Shown: piece by piece, positions 1 to 8,899 of the stretch
How the letters are laid out: the number at the start of each line of letters is the position of its first letter
How positions within the stretch are numbered: position 1 is the first letter of the stretch
NCBI GenBank assembly: GCA_003118195.1
Contig: BEXV01000510.1
Coordinates: forward strand, 69,198-86,134
Origin: Hemicentrotus pulcherrimus
Taxonomy: Eukaryota; Echinodermata; Echinoidea; Camarodonta; Strongylocentrotidae
DNA length: 16,937 nt
Direction of reading: 5' to 3'
Notes under the pieces: model-generated
Seen by the model: the letters and a program-made list of their open reading frames with translations, nothing else
Databases searched by the model: none
What the model was told of the DNA's origin: nothing
Program-made: the position numbers and the translations under genes

Positions 1-25
1 GGGGGGGGGGGGGGGGGGGGGGGGG
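1..25. repeat. Poly-G homopolymer at the window edge
   Basis: The first 25 bases are all G, followed directly by complex sequence (TCATGTACCC). The run touches the window boundary, so its true length is unknown. It may be a contig end where sequencing or assembly stopped in a homopolymer, or a genuine G-tract able to form a quadruplex. It lies downstream of the Unc-4 gene, whose transcript would read it as poly-C if transcription extends that far. Confidence 0.95.
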
Positions 26-583
26 TCATGTACCCATACACCGTAAAGCTACTACGCCACTGCATATTGCACGCACATCAAATGTTAACCATTAGGCCTA
101 CTGATATGAAACACTGATAGTGAATCACTATTTGCCAACATAAGCTGTATTGGATGATCATTAATAATCATAGATGATTATGGTAAGTTTCTCATTTTGC
201 CGTCTTGAAAGTGACACTTACAACATTATATTTATGTAGGCAATCCAAGGATGATTTTTAGACTGATATAACATTACTAAAATTATTAATCAAAACTCTA
301 GGAAAAGCAGAATGAAGACAAATTGAAAGGTACTCATCTCTGCGTGCCCTTGAAACCAGTTTCCATGGTAATCTATACGTGTTTTCTTCCATTTGGTAAA
401 CAAGGGATTTTTAAACTTATCATCACTTTCACTTTTTCCTGATTCACATTGAATGTAAATATAATTTTATCTTCAAAAGAACTTCAATATTTTTGCCAAT
501 AACCCTCCACTTCACACTTGTAAGATATTAATAACTATCATACACTAGAATAATTTGATACATTTTGTTTGTACAAGTTCTGT
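26..583 (-). other. Probable 3' UTR / 3' flank of the Unc-4 gene
   Basis: This AT-rich non-coding stretch lies immediately downstream of the TGA stop of the minus-strand Unc-4 exon, so at least its right part should be 3' UTR. I looked for a canonical AATAAA or ATTAAA on the minus strand (TTTATT or TTTAAT as read here) and found none. The cleavage site therefore uses a variant signal, lies beyond the window, or is reached through another exon. No other gene is visible here. Confidence 0.5.
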
Positions 584-1513
584 TCATCCATCGCTGAGTT
601 CATTCTTGCTCAAAGCCTCTTTATGTTCCTGTGCTTTCTTCCTTAGAGCCTCAACACTCATTGTCTTTCTCTCTCTCCATGCATCTAGCAGGCCCATCTG
701 CTGACTGTTAGCCCGCAGGCACCCGGCTAGTCGATCAGCCGTCAGACCGGCCCACATCCTCGGGAACCCAAATGTCGTAAGTGCGCCCCATGCAAGAGGA
801 TTGGGTGCTGCCAGTGCGTAGCTAGGGCAGAAGTCGGGCCAGAGGGCAGCGGCAGCGGCGGCTGCGGCGACGGTTCCTGGTTTGATATCCCGGTGCTGCT
901 CCGGCTGACGAGACAGAAGCCTATCGATGCTAAACGAGCTATGGAATGCAGATGCAGCGTCACAATCTTGAAGTTTATCGGCATCGAACCGCGGTAACGG
1001 CCCGACGCCCCGCAGCGGATTTAGGAGAGTTCGTGCCGCTAACTTGAAGCGCGGCGAATCCGGGAGTTTTCGCTGCTCCTCCGTTGTATCAATACTCATA
1101 CTGTCCATGCATTCTGAATCGATCTCGCTGGGTTCAGCGCTAGAGCTTTCCATGAAGTCTTTCTGGGAGAGATGAGCGTCCGATAAGAAGCCTCCCGGTC
1201 CATCCACACATATACCCGTTGAGGAACTACACGAGTCTCGTCTCCTCTTCTCACCATCTCCACCACCACTTCCTTCAGCCTGGCTACCACCGCCAACTCG
1301 CCTCGAAACCTGTCGATTCGGTGCCTTCTCTGTTTTCTCTTTTTGTTTTTTGATTTTCCTCTCCATCTTCATCCTCTCTCTTCGCTCAAGTTCATCAGGA
1401 GGGATAGGGTCTCCGCTGCATGACGTCAGATGGGCGTTGTGAGCGGGGCGACCGGGGCCTTTCCGAGTATTCTCCCTCTTCCGCCATTTTGCACGCCGGT
1501 TCTGAAACCAAAC
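584..1513 (-). CDS. unc4: Unc-4/UNCX homeobox transcription factor, 3' terminal coding exon (partial)
   Basis: This exon encodes the last 309 residues of a Q50 paired-class homeodomain protein of the Unc-4 (vertebrate UNCX) family, nuclear DNA-binding factors that specify motor neuron and mesodermal identities, largely as repressors. Residues 1-14 are homeodomain positions 47-60 (VWFQNRRAKWRKRE), including N51 and Q50. The family signature GPGRPAHN follows at 19-26, with TCSG-type sequence (SCSGDP) just after. Residues 41-72 are highly charged and basic. There is an acidic Ser-rich stretch at about 121-146, an eh1-like FSIDRLLS at 194-201, eight alanines at 216-223 and an OAR-like helix at 285-301, ending at TGA (584-586). 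The left limit is the stop. The right limit is a splice acceptor (TACAG before GTT TGG), phase 0, at the paired-class 46/47 intron position. The open frame runs 17 codons further to an ATG, but those codons read through the polypyrimidine tract and are not homeodomain. Upstream exons are not in the window. Confidence 0.94.
   Translation of the reverse strand, partial: VWFQNRRAKWRKRENTRKGPGRPAHNAHLTSCSGDPIPPDELERRERMKMERKIKKQKEKTEKAPNRQVSRRVGGGSQAEGSGGGDGEKRRRDSCSSSTGICVDGPGGFLSDAHLSQKDFMESSSAEPSEIDSECMDSMSIDTTEEQRKLPDSPRFKLAARTLLNPLRGVGPLPRFDADKLQDCDAASAFHSSFSIDRLLSRQPEQHRDIKPGTVAAAAAAAALWPDFCPSYALAAPNPLAWGALTTFGFPRMWAGLTADRLAGCLRANSQQMGLLDAWRERKTMSVEALRKKAQEHKEALSKNELSDG
611..661 (-). other. 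OAR-like C-terminal motif
   Basis: Residues 285-301 read MSVEALRKKAQEHKEAL, eight residues before the stop. The pattern S-(I/V)-x-x-L-R-x-K-A-x-E-H is the core of the OAR (otp/aristaless/Rax) motif found at the C-terminus of many paired-like homeoproteins, where it modulates transactivation. Its presence and terminal position are seen directly. The function is inferred from other paired-like proteins. Confidence 0.75.
911..934 (-). other. eh1-like Groucho/TLE interaction motif (FSIDRLLS)
   Basis: Residues 194-201 of the exon fit the engrailed-homology-1 pattern F-S-I-D-x-(I/L)-L. The motif is C-terminal to the homeodomain. Known C. elegans UNC-4 function depends on the Groucho-type co-repressor UNC-37, so a recruitment motif fits the family. 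Binding itself is inferred. Confidence 0.8.
1472..1513 (-). other. C-terminal 14 residues of the homeodomain (helix 3)
   Basis: These codons give homeodomain positions 47-60. W48, F49, N51 and R53 are the near-invariant recognition-helix residues, and Q50 is the usual specificity residue of Q50 paired-like proteins, which favour TAAT-type sites with palindromic dimer options. Positions 1-46 must come from an upstream exon that is absent here. Confidence 0.95.
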
Positions 1514-1555
1514 CTGTAGCAAAGCAAAGAGAGAAAGAAAAACGAATATGTTATA
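1514..1555 (-). other. 3' splice site of the Unc-4 terminal exon
   Basis: On the minus strand a nearly uninterrupted pyrimidine tract (rich in TTTCTTTCTCTC) runs into TTTGCTACAG, directly before GTTTGG (Val-Trp of helix 3). A branch-point-like TATAAC places its A about 38 nt upstream of the exon. The AG is at 1514-1515. The junction falls between codons, matching the conserved paired-class homeobox intron. Confidence 0.88.
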
Positions 1556-1851
1556 CGCTTTCAAAGATGAAGAGAATTTGTTTTGGTGGTTGTATCAACA
1601 TGATCAATAAATTCACTAATATAAACGAATTATAAGGAATATAAGTGACACTTTTCTCCTAACGATCATTGGTGCAGGAATATAGTGTTCTGCCTAAGTT
1701 TTGTCCTTGTATTTTTTTAAATCCAAGCGATCATATCACGTTCTTGGCTGACCTCGCATTGATCTAGTCTACTAAGTATCTGCAAGCGACACTCGCTATA
1801 CTAGTAGTTTGATATCTACTTAAGACGAGATCTTTAAAAGTTTAAAAGAAC

Positions 1852-1858
1852 GAGAGAG

Positions 1859-1894
<36 letters not shown>

Positions 1895-1895
1895 A
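1852..1895. repeat. (GA)n microsatellite
   Basis: A purine tract with a pure core of 13 GA units at 1865-1890, flanked by interrupted GA and GAA. The 306 bases between the acceptor and this tract hold no recognisable feature beyond AT-rich intronic sequence. Confidence 0.95.
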
Positions 1896-2270
1896 CAAAT
1901 TGGTTCATGAAAAAAGACATTAATAACACGATCGCAAATACTTTCAAAAACATCAACCCAACACAAGTTCAACAGCCTTGTATGTCACGTATTGCAATAT
2001 TCGAAAATTACATATGCCTATTACGTTATCTGAAAATGAAAAAACAATCTGAAAATATAATGAAATCGCCCTTAAAGCTTATCTGTCCTAGTTTATAGGA
2101 GGGATTAGAATACCCTGCAAGGTCACTGGACAGGTGGTTATCTCATCAACTCAGCTCTCAATTAACATAAGAAAAAGAGGATCATGGGGGTCCAATGGTC
2201 ACCGATTAGGCATTGTTTTCTATATAGAGAGAGCAAGTAGCTACAAGTAGGACAGTGTGGATGTTTGTTT
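1896..2270. other. AT-rich non-coding stretch
   Basis: I see nothing here that I can name. The only small structure is a direct repeat CAAGTAG at 2234-2240 and 2244-2250, separated by three bases, just before the TTTTG repeat. A 63-codon open frame at 1907-2098 has no recognisable content. Confidence 0.6.
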
Positions 2271-2279
2271 TTTGTTTTG

Positions 2280-2337
<58 letters not shown>

Positions 2338-2343
2338 GGGGGG
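2271..2343. repeat. (TTTTG)7 - T32 - G7 compound simple repeat
   Basis: Seven G residues spaced exactly five apart (2274 to 2304) give a TTTTG pentamer array. It is followed by 32 consecutive T (2305-2336) and then seven G (2337-2343). Read on the minus strand it is C7, A32, (CAAAA)7, an order that could be the decayed tail of a retroposed element inserted in the Unc-4 sense orientation. I see no target-site duplication or element body that proves this. Confidence 0.9.
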
Positions 2344-2580
2344 AGGTTTTTTAAACGAATACAGACAAAAAGACAAGACAGAAGGATACATGCGTATAAT
2401 ATACAGATGATTATAGAAAGATCTATAATATTTTCCTAAGATGACTAATAATAGCCAAAAAGCAGGTGATGATGGAAAAGAAAAAAAAACAGACAAAATG
2501 GCGTGGATGATTCCTAGAATTTGAGCCGTGTCCGATGACATGACCGTCAGGCACGACGTGGTGAGGACAGAAGTGGAACA
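2344..2580. other. Non-coding spacer between two simple repeats
   Basis: Moderately AT-rich complex sequence with no recognisable gene. If the adjacent A-tail (minus strand) belongs to a retroposon, this would be where its body lies, but nothing here resembles a tRNA- or 7SL-derived head. Confidence 0.45.
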
Positions 2581-2771
2581 GGCAGAAGATAGAAAAAGAG
2601 GTCTGAGAAAGAGAGTGAGGAAGATGAAGAGAGGAAGACAGAAAGAGGGAGAGGGAGAGAGAGGGAGAGAAGGAGTGAGATGGAAAGAGATAGAGAAAGA
2701 GAGAGAGGGAGTGAGAGGAAGAGAGAGAGAGAGAGAGAGAAAGAGAAGGGGGGGGGCAGAGAGCTTGAGAG
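2581..2771. repeat. Purine-rich GA/GGGAGA tract with G9
   Basis: About 190 bases of almost pure purine on the plus strand: imperfect GAGAGGGA units, a clean (GA) core near 2720-2740, and nine consecutive G at 2748-2756. Open frames on both strands here are artefacts of the low-complexity composition (Arg/Glu runs one way, Ser/Leu runs the other). Confidence 0.92.
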
Positions 2772-3040
2772 TCCAATGTATGCTCCGAATAGAAACTGTA
2801 ATGTCAACGTCGCAAACGTCACTTCCTGTTTTGGAAGGCACTTCAATTGCCCTTCAGTTCGCCATTTATTGATTTCTAGCGAGCGAGGAAATTTGCCCGC
2901 TCAGGCAAAGTGCTGCCCTCAATTAAGATGTTATGTGATGTTTCTAGCGGCTTCGTCAGTATCTTGCCTGTCATATAATTCAGCTAAAATCACCCCATTC
3001 CGAATCGATCACCGCTGGCATTTCTATCGCACCTAAGTGG
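2772..3040. promoter_or_regulatory. Candidate non-coding regulatory island
   Basis: Complex sequence with more CpG than its surroundings. It contains ACGTCACTTCCTG (CRE-half plus ETS-like), TTTATTGATTT, a CAATTAAG homeodomain-type core, the inverted repeat TTTGCC-N6-GGCAAA at 2892-2909, and a repeated TTTCTAGCG at 2873-2881 and 2941-2949. No exon could be recognised. The regulatory role is inferred only from motif density. Confidence 0.25.
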
Positions 3041-3780
3041 TGAGTGTGAGATAAGTGTTTATTGTACATATTTTCCAGCCGAAATAAGTTTATTTCCAAC
3101 AAGATCACCCTTGAATAAAGGAGATGGAAAAGTGAAATTGTTCTCCTGGCTGGATCTAATTTTCAAGGTTACGACTACAATACCGGTCTATACAAAACAT
3201 TTTGCAATAATGATTGCGCATAAGCAACTGAAATGCCAACTATGGCACAAGATGTATCAACTTTATCATCATCATGCGATATTATATGGAAGATCAAACA
3301 TATATTTTCCGTCATATCCAGACAATCATCGATACCGTTCTTGGGATCAGTATCGTTCGTCTGCATTTCAGAGACGGTGAGATGTTTATATCTTAATTTC
3401 AATTATTGATATTGAAACTTCACCTTTAAAGATGCAGCGCAATATACGAGAAAAACTCTTAAACATTAATTGTTGCATCTCCGATCGGGGTGCTAATCTT
3501 GTAATGGTTGAGGCTGTATTGTATTTTTACCGTGTGAAATTTCGCTTTTCGACCTTTGGCCGCAATGACATTTCAGTTATATTCCACTTCATTTCACTTA
3601 AAATCAAAACGTTGAACCTCACATTCTCAATGTAAACATGCACCAACAGAGAAGAAGTTGACAATATTGACACATCTAATCTTTAAAGTGATACCATCCA
3701 ACAGTAAATGCATTCATGTCTTCATGACATGGAGACAGAGGTTTCGTCCGAAATTCTTTTCCGTTATTCGTCCTCTCTCG
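3041..3780. other. AT-rich non-coding stretch
   Basis: No recognisable gene. One short inverted repeat, TTTCAAT-N7-ATTGAAA, lies at 3397-3417. Open frames of 60-90 codons here have no recognisable domains and look random. Confidence 0.55.
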
Positions 3781-4010
3781 TCATCATCTAGTTTCTGGAT
3801 TCATATCCAAACATGCCAATCGCATCAGAGCTCGTCTCCCGACGAGTGATCGACGATTCACGATACCGATGCCTGATTGCTATCCTGATTATCGCACGTT
3901 ACTGATGTCTCGGGTGTCACGTGTCATAAATCAATCACATGACAAGTCTGTCGATCCGCCATTACTCGCTCGTCGAGAACATTTCATGGGTGGAGGTGCT
4001 GGGCTTTTCT
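3781..4010. promoter_or_regulatory. CpG-containing island with composite homeodomain/E-box motifs
   Basis: This stretch is richer in CpG than its neighbours. It holds a perfect hairpin CTCGTC-TCCC-GACGAG (3831-3846), two nearby CCTGATT repeats, an E-box CACGTG (3918-3923), GTCATAAATCAATCA (3923-3937; on the minus strand both TGATTGAT and TGATTTATGAC, patterns of Pbx/Hox/Meis complexes) and a second E-box CACATG (3936-3941). The dense packing suggests a cis-regulatory element of the Unc-4 gene, but only by inference. Confidence 0.3.
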
Positions 4011-4011
4011 C

Positions 4012-4029
4012 TTAATTTTCTTAATTTTC
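4012..4029. repeat. 9-bp tandem duplication TTAATTTTC x2
   Basis: Two exact adjacent copies of TTAATTTTC (4012-4020 and 4021-4029). Most likely simple slippage in AT-rich DNA. Confidence 0.85.
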
Positions 4030-4719
4030 CGAATGAAATAATACGTAATGCTCACCATATTTTAAAAGTTCTTACAGCTTTTGAAATAAATAATTTCGAA
4101 GATGATCAAGATAAGATGGCATAAGAATGATTATATTTATTACATAATATAACAAAATAAAAACACATTTGTCATTAAATAACTCCACTAGCTTGCCACA
4201 TGGACAAAAATTTATGGATTTAATTTGTAAATTGAGTCTTGATGTTGGCGATATAAACATGATACACGCAGTAGATATACTTCAGTACATATTCATTTAC
4301 CTACGTTGCATTTTTTAAAACACTTTAATTCATAAACAGAAATGGTTGAAGCTATGATGAACTTTGGTTTTAAGATCCTAAGGTTCAATCTATTCCTTTT
4401 TAATTTTGGCAGGTAACGATACACCTTGCATTGCCCCTTATGACTATTTAACCATCCTTTCCTTTTCACCCAGAAACGTAATACACAATCGATTTTGGTT
4501 GTGTGATAAAACCTAAATCAATAGCACGAAACAGTTAACATGGGTAAGTCAAAGTCAATCGCCAAAATCTTTACGCTTACATGACTTCACTTTATCGACA
4601 AGAGAGCGAAGAAAGTGTTATTTTGTAACGCGGCTTGTCAAACTGTACATTAGTAAACTTTGATTTTTTTTGTACTTGGTATTTGTCTCTACTTCGTCCT
4701 CGTTCGCAGTTGTCACTTT
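4030..4719. other. AT-rich non-coding stretch
   Basis: I see no gene, repeat family or structured element here. The sequence is strongly AT-rich, and its open frames are short and featureless. Confidence 0.55.
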
Positions 4720-4860
4720 TGCTCGAGAAAAGTCGATAGAAGTAGTCAAGCGCGAGCTAGATTTCTATCTTAGCTTGTAATTAAAGCGAGAAAAGATAGA
4801 CAGCTTGATTGCTTTAAATTAAATGTACCCGATCGCGAACTACGGCCCCGTTATGGCCTT
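4720..4860. promoter_or_regulatory. Candidate GATA/homeodomain motif cluster
   Basis: An inverted pair of GATA-like 8-mers, TCTATCTT (4764-4771) and AAGATAGA (4793-4800), flanks a TAATTA homeodomain core (4778-4783). An imperfect inverted repeat AGCTAGAT / ATCTTAGCT (4755-4775, one bulged base) overlaps the left site, and GATCGCGA follows near 4840. The arrangement is seen in the sequence; enhancer activity is a guess. Confidence 0.25.
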
Positions 4861-6560
4861 CAAATTATATACAAGTTATTCAATATTTGTATTTTAAGAG
4901 GAACGCAAAGGGGAAAATGAAGCGTTAGCCTAGCTTCTAAACCAGTCTCTTGGTACTGACAGGTGATCGTAAGAACTCAGTCGACTAAATATAAAGACTG
5001 AAAAGTTTTAAATGGCCTTGAAAATCAAAAGTGTTTTTTTTTAAAAGATTTCAGAATGACCTGTTATCCCTTTCTTTGCCGCTTGAAAACACGAGAACGG
5101 ACCCGAGTTGAAAAAGCATGCAATCACCGATTACCTTTTGGATCGAGTTTTATCCTGAACGAGGAAGATTATTCTTGGTTCCTGTTGGCCGTATACTGAA
5201 CATAAATCGTAGATTAATTCGAAATAATGCTTAATTTTAGTCCATTAAAAGCTTGACTACCATCGTCAAAATCGTTTACTCTCATTTTAACTAATATTAA
5301 GCCTTTACACGATGTAAGCCTACTCTCATCTGCCAAATAGGTCTTTGAAATTAAACGATTTTTCCGTGATGTATTAAATCTATTTCTGAAAACAATACAA
5401 CATCGCATTTCCACGATATCCTCTAACAAACAGTCCCTAAGAACGTGGAATGAAAATGACAACATTTGTGACATAAAGATTGACGACACTAAAATCAAAA
5501 TGAATTCTCCTTTTAAATAATCATGCTTAGCAAACATTAATATGACAGCGAAAATGAAATAATTGCGTCGGTACGATTAAAAGATAAATTCATTAGCCAT
5601 CTAACAGTGTCTAATTGCTCATTTTCCCCATTTGACAACCCTCGTCATATTTGCAGATCCCAATTTCCAGTTGAAAAACAAATATTGCGTGCTTTTTTTT
5701 GGTGAGGAAAAGATAAAAGTTGTGCGGGGAATTAATTGCGACACGCAACATAACATTTCATCAGCTGTCATTTCAACTGTAAGCTTGATTAATTTCAGCA
5801 ATTGTCACTGTGGTTTGAGAGATGAAAGATGAAGAGATTAAAAGGAAGGAGAACTTGATTCCCCAAACTCCAGCAATAGATTGCTTTTGATATGAACAAT
5901 TTTGAAAACCTCTTTTTTTCTTCTTCATTTTTGCGCTTATTGGATTTATAGAAAAATAAAACCGCGAACGGTTTTCGTATGAAAAATGAAATTTTAATAT
6001 GGAATAGATTAAAAAAGAAACGTTTGGTCAATACCACTTACGAAATCGATTTTTTTTTCTCTCCTTTATTGTTTAATTTCTTAGTTGTGATAATGAAAAT
6101 AAAGAATGTCTCACTATTTCCTGATAAATGCCGCCACTGCAAATCGCTTAAATACAATTTACACTGAGCAAAATGTGAAATTTATGTTTTGTAAATCATT
6201 AATGATTTATCTTTCCCCACCCCTCCTAAAAAAATACTGGTAAAAACAAACATACAAAACAACAACAAAAACAAGCAAACAATGGATACCATTAAAATGA
6301 TTTATTTTCCCTAACCTAGACTTTCAAACCTTATGCAAAATGTTTTCGACTTTAAACCTGAAAGATATTAATATATTAGCGTGAAAATAGCAGTAACCGA
6401 AACCACCGTTGGACAACCAGCCATACGTCTTTGTAACTTTCTCACGTTTTGTCGATTTGTGCTTATCTATATTGATCGCGAATTGCTGGTGCAGCAAACC
6501 AAGTAATCTTCTGATTTCAAATGGATAACATGGGAAAAAAAATATAAATCAATGTAGCTG
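4861..6560. other. Long AT-rich non-coding stretch
   Basis: About 1.7 kb without a recognisable gene on either strand. Open frames reach 107 codons (minus strand, 5214-5537) but show no domain, low-complexity signature or splice context that I recognise. A/C-rich runs such as those near 6242-6282 are low complexity. A slightly more complex patch at about 5090-5210 includes ATGCAATCACCGATTACC. Confidence 0.55.
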
Positions 6561-6592
6561 TCATCTCCTTCTCTCTCTCTCTCTCCCTCTCT
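6561..6592. repeat. (CT)n microsatellite
   Basis: A short pyrimidine run with a CT core at about 6570-6585 and a CCCTCTCT end. Confidence 0.9.
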
Positions 6593-6640
6593 GCACGTCC
6601 ACCTTGTCTGTTGAGATAAATCTTCTTTCAAGTACCTCCT

Positions 6641-6660
6641 ATGCCACGTGACGTGAGTGG
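6641..6660. promoter_or_regulatory. Overlapping E-box and CRE-like motif
   Basis: A palindromic E-box CACGTG (6645-6650) overlaps TGACGTGA (6649-6656), a CRE/ATF-like octamer one base from TGACGTCA. This is a site-level observation only. Nothing downstream on either strand looks like a gene that it would serve. Confidence 0.2.
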
Positions 6661-7508
6661 AGGAATCGTTGTAGCTTATAAGGGCATCGAAATTCGTAAT
6701 GGGTGTAGGGGCACACCCTTACAGTTTAAAAGGTACCAACTTTTTTTTCTCAAAATTCTGCTCATTCTTGAATTAGTCACTATCTGAGGACCTGCCTTTA
6801 TGACATTATCGTCAATTTCCTTATTTTTTTTTAAAATAAAAAAAACAAACACTATAATTCTCAGTATTTCTGTTTCTACAGAAAACTTGTTAATGCATCC
6901 ACAGCAATTTTGTATGCAACATGCCACAGACCAACGCCAATTCAAGATGTAGAAACTTGTTCCATGCTACACCATGTTTGGGGAGTCTAATTAAGCATTT
7001 TTGAGCTATTATTATTAATTTTATATTATGGTATGAGCATGGTGACAATTCGCGTCGACATTAGCACAGCTCAAAGCCGCTATATTAGTTATCAAGATAA
7101 ATACCGTGGCGCTTTCTTAAAGACCCGGAGGAGTCAAAAATTCTATAAAAGATGATTAAAAATAGGACTTAAAGGTATAATAGAACTCAAACATACCTAC
7201 GTTCCTCAATCCATCATAGTCTTTTTTTACCCAAGGGAGTGGTTAGAATCAAAACGCAATCTTCTTCCAAGTGCGAAAATATTAATAAGAAGTATGACAA
7301 TACCGCGGAATTAATCGCCAGGGACTCGGCCTACAATTGGCGAACACAATCTGCCTACGTTTCATATTACACCAAATCAAACTTCATCGATAAGACAACA
7401 TCCCCTGTCCAAAAGGGAAAGAGTTGAATATAAAAACCGTAGTTCTCGTTTGTCTTATCACCTTAAGAAATCGCAATATTAGCTCGAATTCGTCTGGCTG
7501 AAATGCTC
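6661..7508. other. AT-rich non-coding stretch
   Basis: No recognisable gene. A small stem GGGTGT-N6-ACACCC lies near 6700-6718. A TATAAAAG match at 7144-7151 stands before a 62-codon open frame (7239-7427) with no recognisable protein features, so I do not treat it as a promoter. Confidence 0.5.
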
Positions 7509-7690
7509 AGGGAGAAGCGAAACGAGAGAGGGGGAAAAGAAGTAAGTGCCATGCTTCCATCGACTTGCATCTCAATCGGAAGTCAGATACGACAGCGCAA
7601 AACAGATACCTCAACACGTTCTCGGCTTCAAAAGAGAACAATTATATGAGCTGCGAAAAGAAAGGGAGAAAGGAGAGCGAGAGGTAGGAG
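7509..7690. repeat. Two short purine-rich patches
   Basis: Purine runs at about 7509-7545 and 7654-7690 (GAGAGGGGG and AAAGGGAGAAAGGAGAG types) are separated by ordinary sequence. They generate Glu/Arg/Lys-rich open frames that look spurious. Confidence 0.7.
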
Positions 7691-8899
7691 TTGACAGGGA
7701 GCTTGAGTGTCTATATACGAGACGCACAGATCACCGCGTTGTGTCTACACGAATTTTTGAACGAGAACATGGAGAAAAGAAAGGGCGGGAAATCCAACAT
7801 TTTGAGCAGCGCAGACGACATGCCTGACAAGCGAAAAGTGGAGGCTAGATCCGGATATTGGCAGCTTCATGTTCAAGCAGACATTATCAACATCATCATT
7901 ATGTGTGCAAATGGTGAATGGGAAATTGAAAAAAAATGTTTTGAGAGGAAAAAAAAAGAGACGATTCGTCCATTGTTACGATTTTGATACAATACCTTTG
8001 ATAGTAAAAGCAAATGATACGTGACTAGGGTGATTTTTGCTGAAAAGCTGATGCAAATTTGAGGCTACGCGAAAGCAAACACAGACCCCAGAAATCACAA
8101 AACAGTTTTCAATGAACTATTTTCGATTACACTATCAATGAAATATGATCAATCTTATAATGGCGGTGTCCAATAAGTCAAAGTAGAATTCATAATTCCA
8201 TTCATTGTACCTTAATTTCGAATTTTAGATTTTTTTTTTATAGAGGAAGCACCATGAACAGATACAATAAAATGAAACAAAACAAAATAAACTATATCTG
8301 TTCCGAGAGTCGTATATTATGACGATCTCTTAAATTCAATTCATAGTGGATTGTTCGTCAAAGAGAACATGAAAAGATCAGTTCAGACAGATTTACTGGA
8401 TTTCGGCTTGTAATGGCTTCTATTGGGCTACTGCTAACCACTACGATATATTGAGAGGATTTGATTTAAATATGACAATAGTTAGATGATTCTAACTGAA
8501 ATTCACCACTGAAAATTATAAGGCATACAACGATATTATCACATTTCATTTCAATGTTTGTTTCTAGACTAAATCATGTCCGAGTATCCGACTAATGCCA
8601 TTATGTTAGGCTTGATATTATCAGTGTATCATGTTCATGCTGTCCTAAGAATACAGTGAAAGTACACCTTGTATCAAATACTGAATATTCTTGATTTTTT
8701 CGGACTCTCGAACAAACTTAAGCTGTCCCTTTGCAAGCACTTTTCTTTCCTCGTCTATATAGGCTTGTAAGTAGCCATGATTGAAAACCATTTAGACTGC
8801 TTTACCGATCGATAAGTATGGTAGGCTCTAGACTGGATTAGACAATGCTCCGTTCAGAAAGAAAAAAAAAAAGAACAAGATTTGCACCCAAAGCGGGGA
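7691..8899. other. Non-coding stretch
   Basis: No gene that I recognise. Two overlapping plus-strand frames (7546-7827 and 7691-7987) code for charged, domain-less peptides and are probably chance. A perfect POU octamer ATGCAAAT is at 8051-8058. A/C-rich low complexity appears near 8260-8292. Confidence 0.5.

Noticed and set aside
1514..1564. In-frame extension of the Unc-4 exon to an ATG (17 extra codons)
   Set aside because: These codons read through the polypyrimidine tract of a strong 3' splice site and do not match homeodomain positions 30-46. The exon begins at Val47.
1096..1635. Other open frames overlapping the Unc-4 exon (1096-1296 and 742-984 minus, 1420-1635 plus)
   Set aside because: They are shadow frames of the GC-rich homeobox exon and have no recognisable content of their own.
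2206..3036. Several overlapping open frames up to 211 codons on both strands
   Set aside because: They are generated by GA/CT and T-rich simple repeats, giving Ser/Leu or Arg/Glu runs. No complex conserved domain is present.
7144..7151. TATAAAAG TATA-box match upstream of a 62-codon frame
   Set aside because: Such matches are common in AT-rich DNA. The downstream frame shows no protein features and no initiator context that I can support.
7546..7987. Overlapping charged open frames of 93 and 98 codons
   Set aside because: No domain, no splice or promoter context, and much of the charge comes from purine-rich patches.
8051..8058. Perfect POU octamer ATGCAAAT (also at 13878-13885)
   Set aside because: In an AT-rich window of this size about one occurrence is expected by chance, so two carry little weight on their own.
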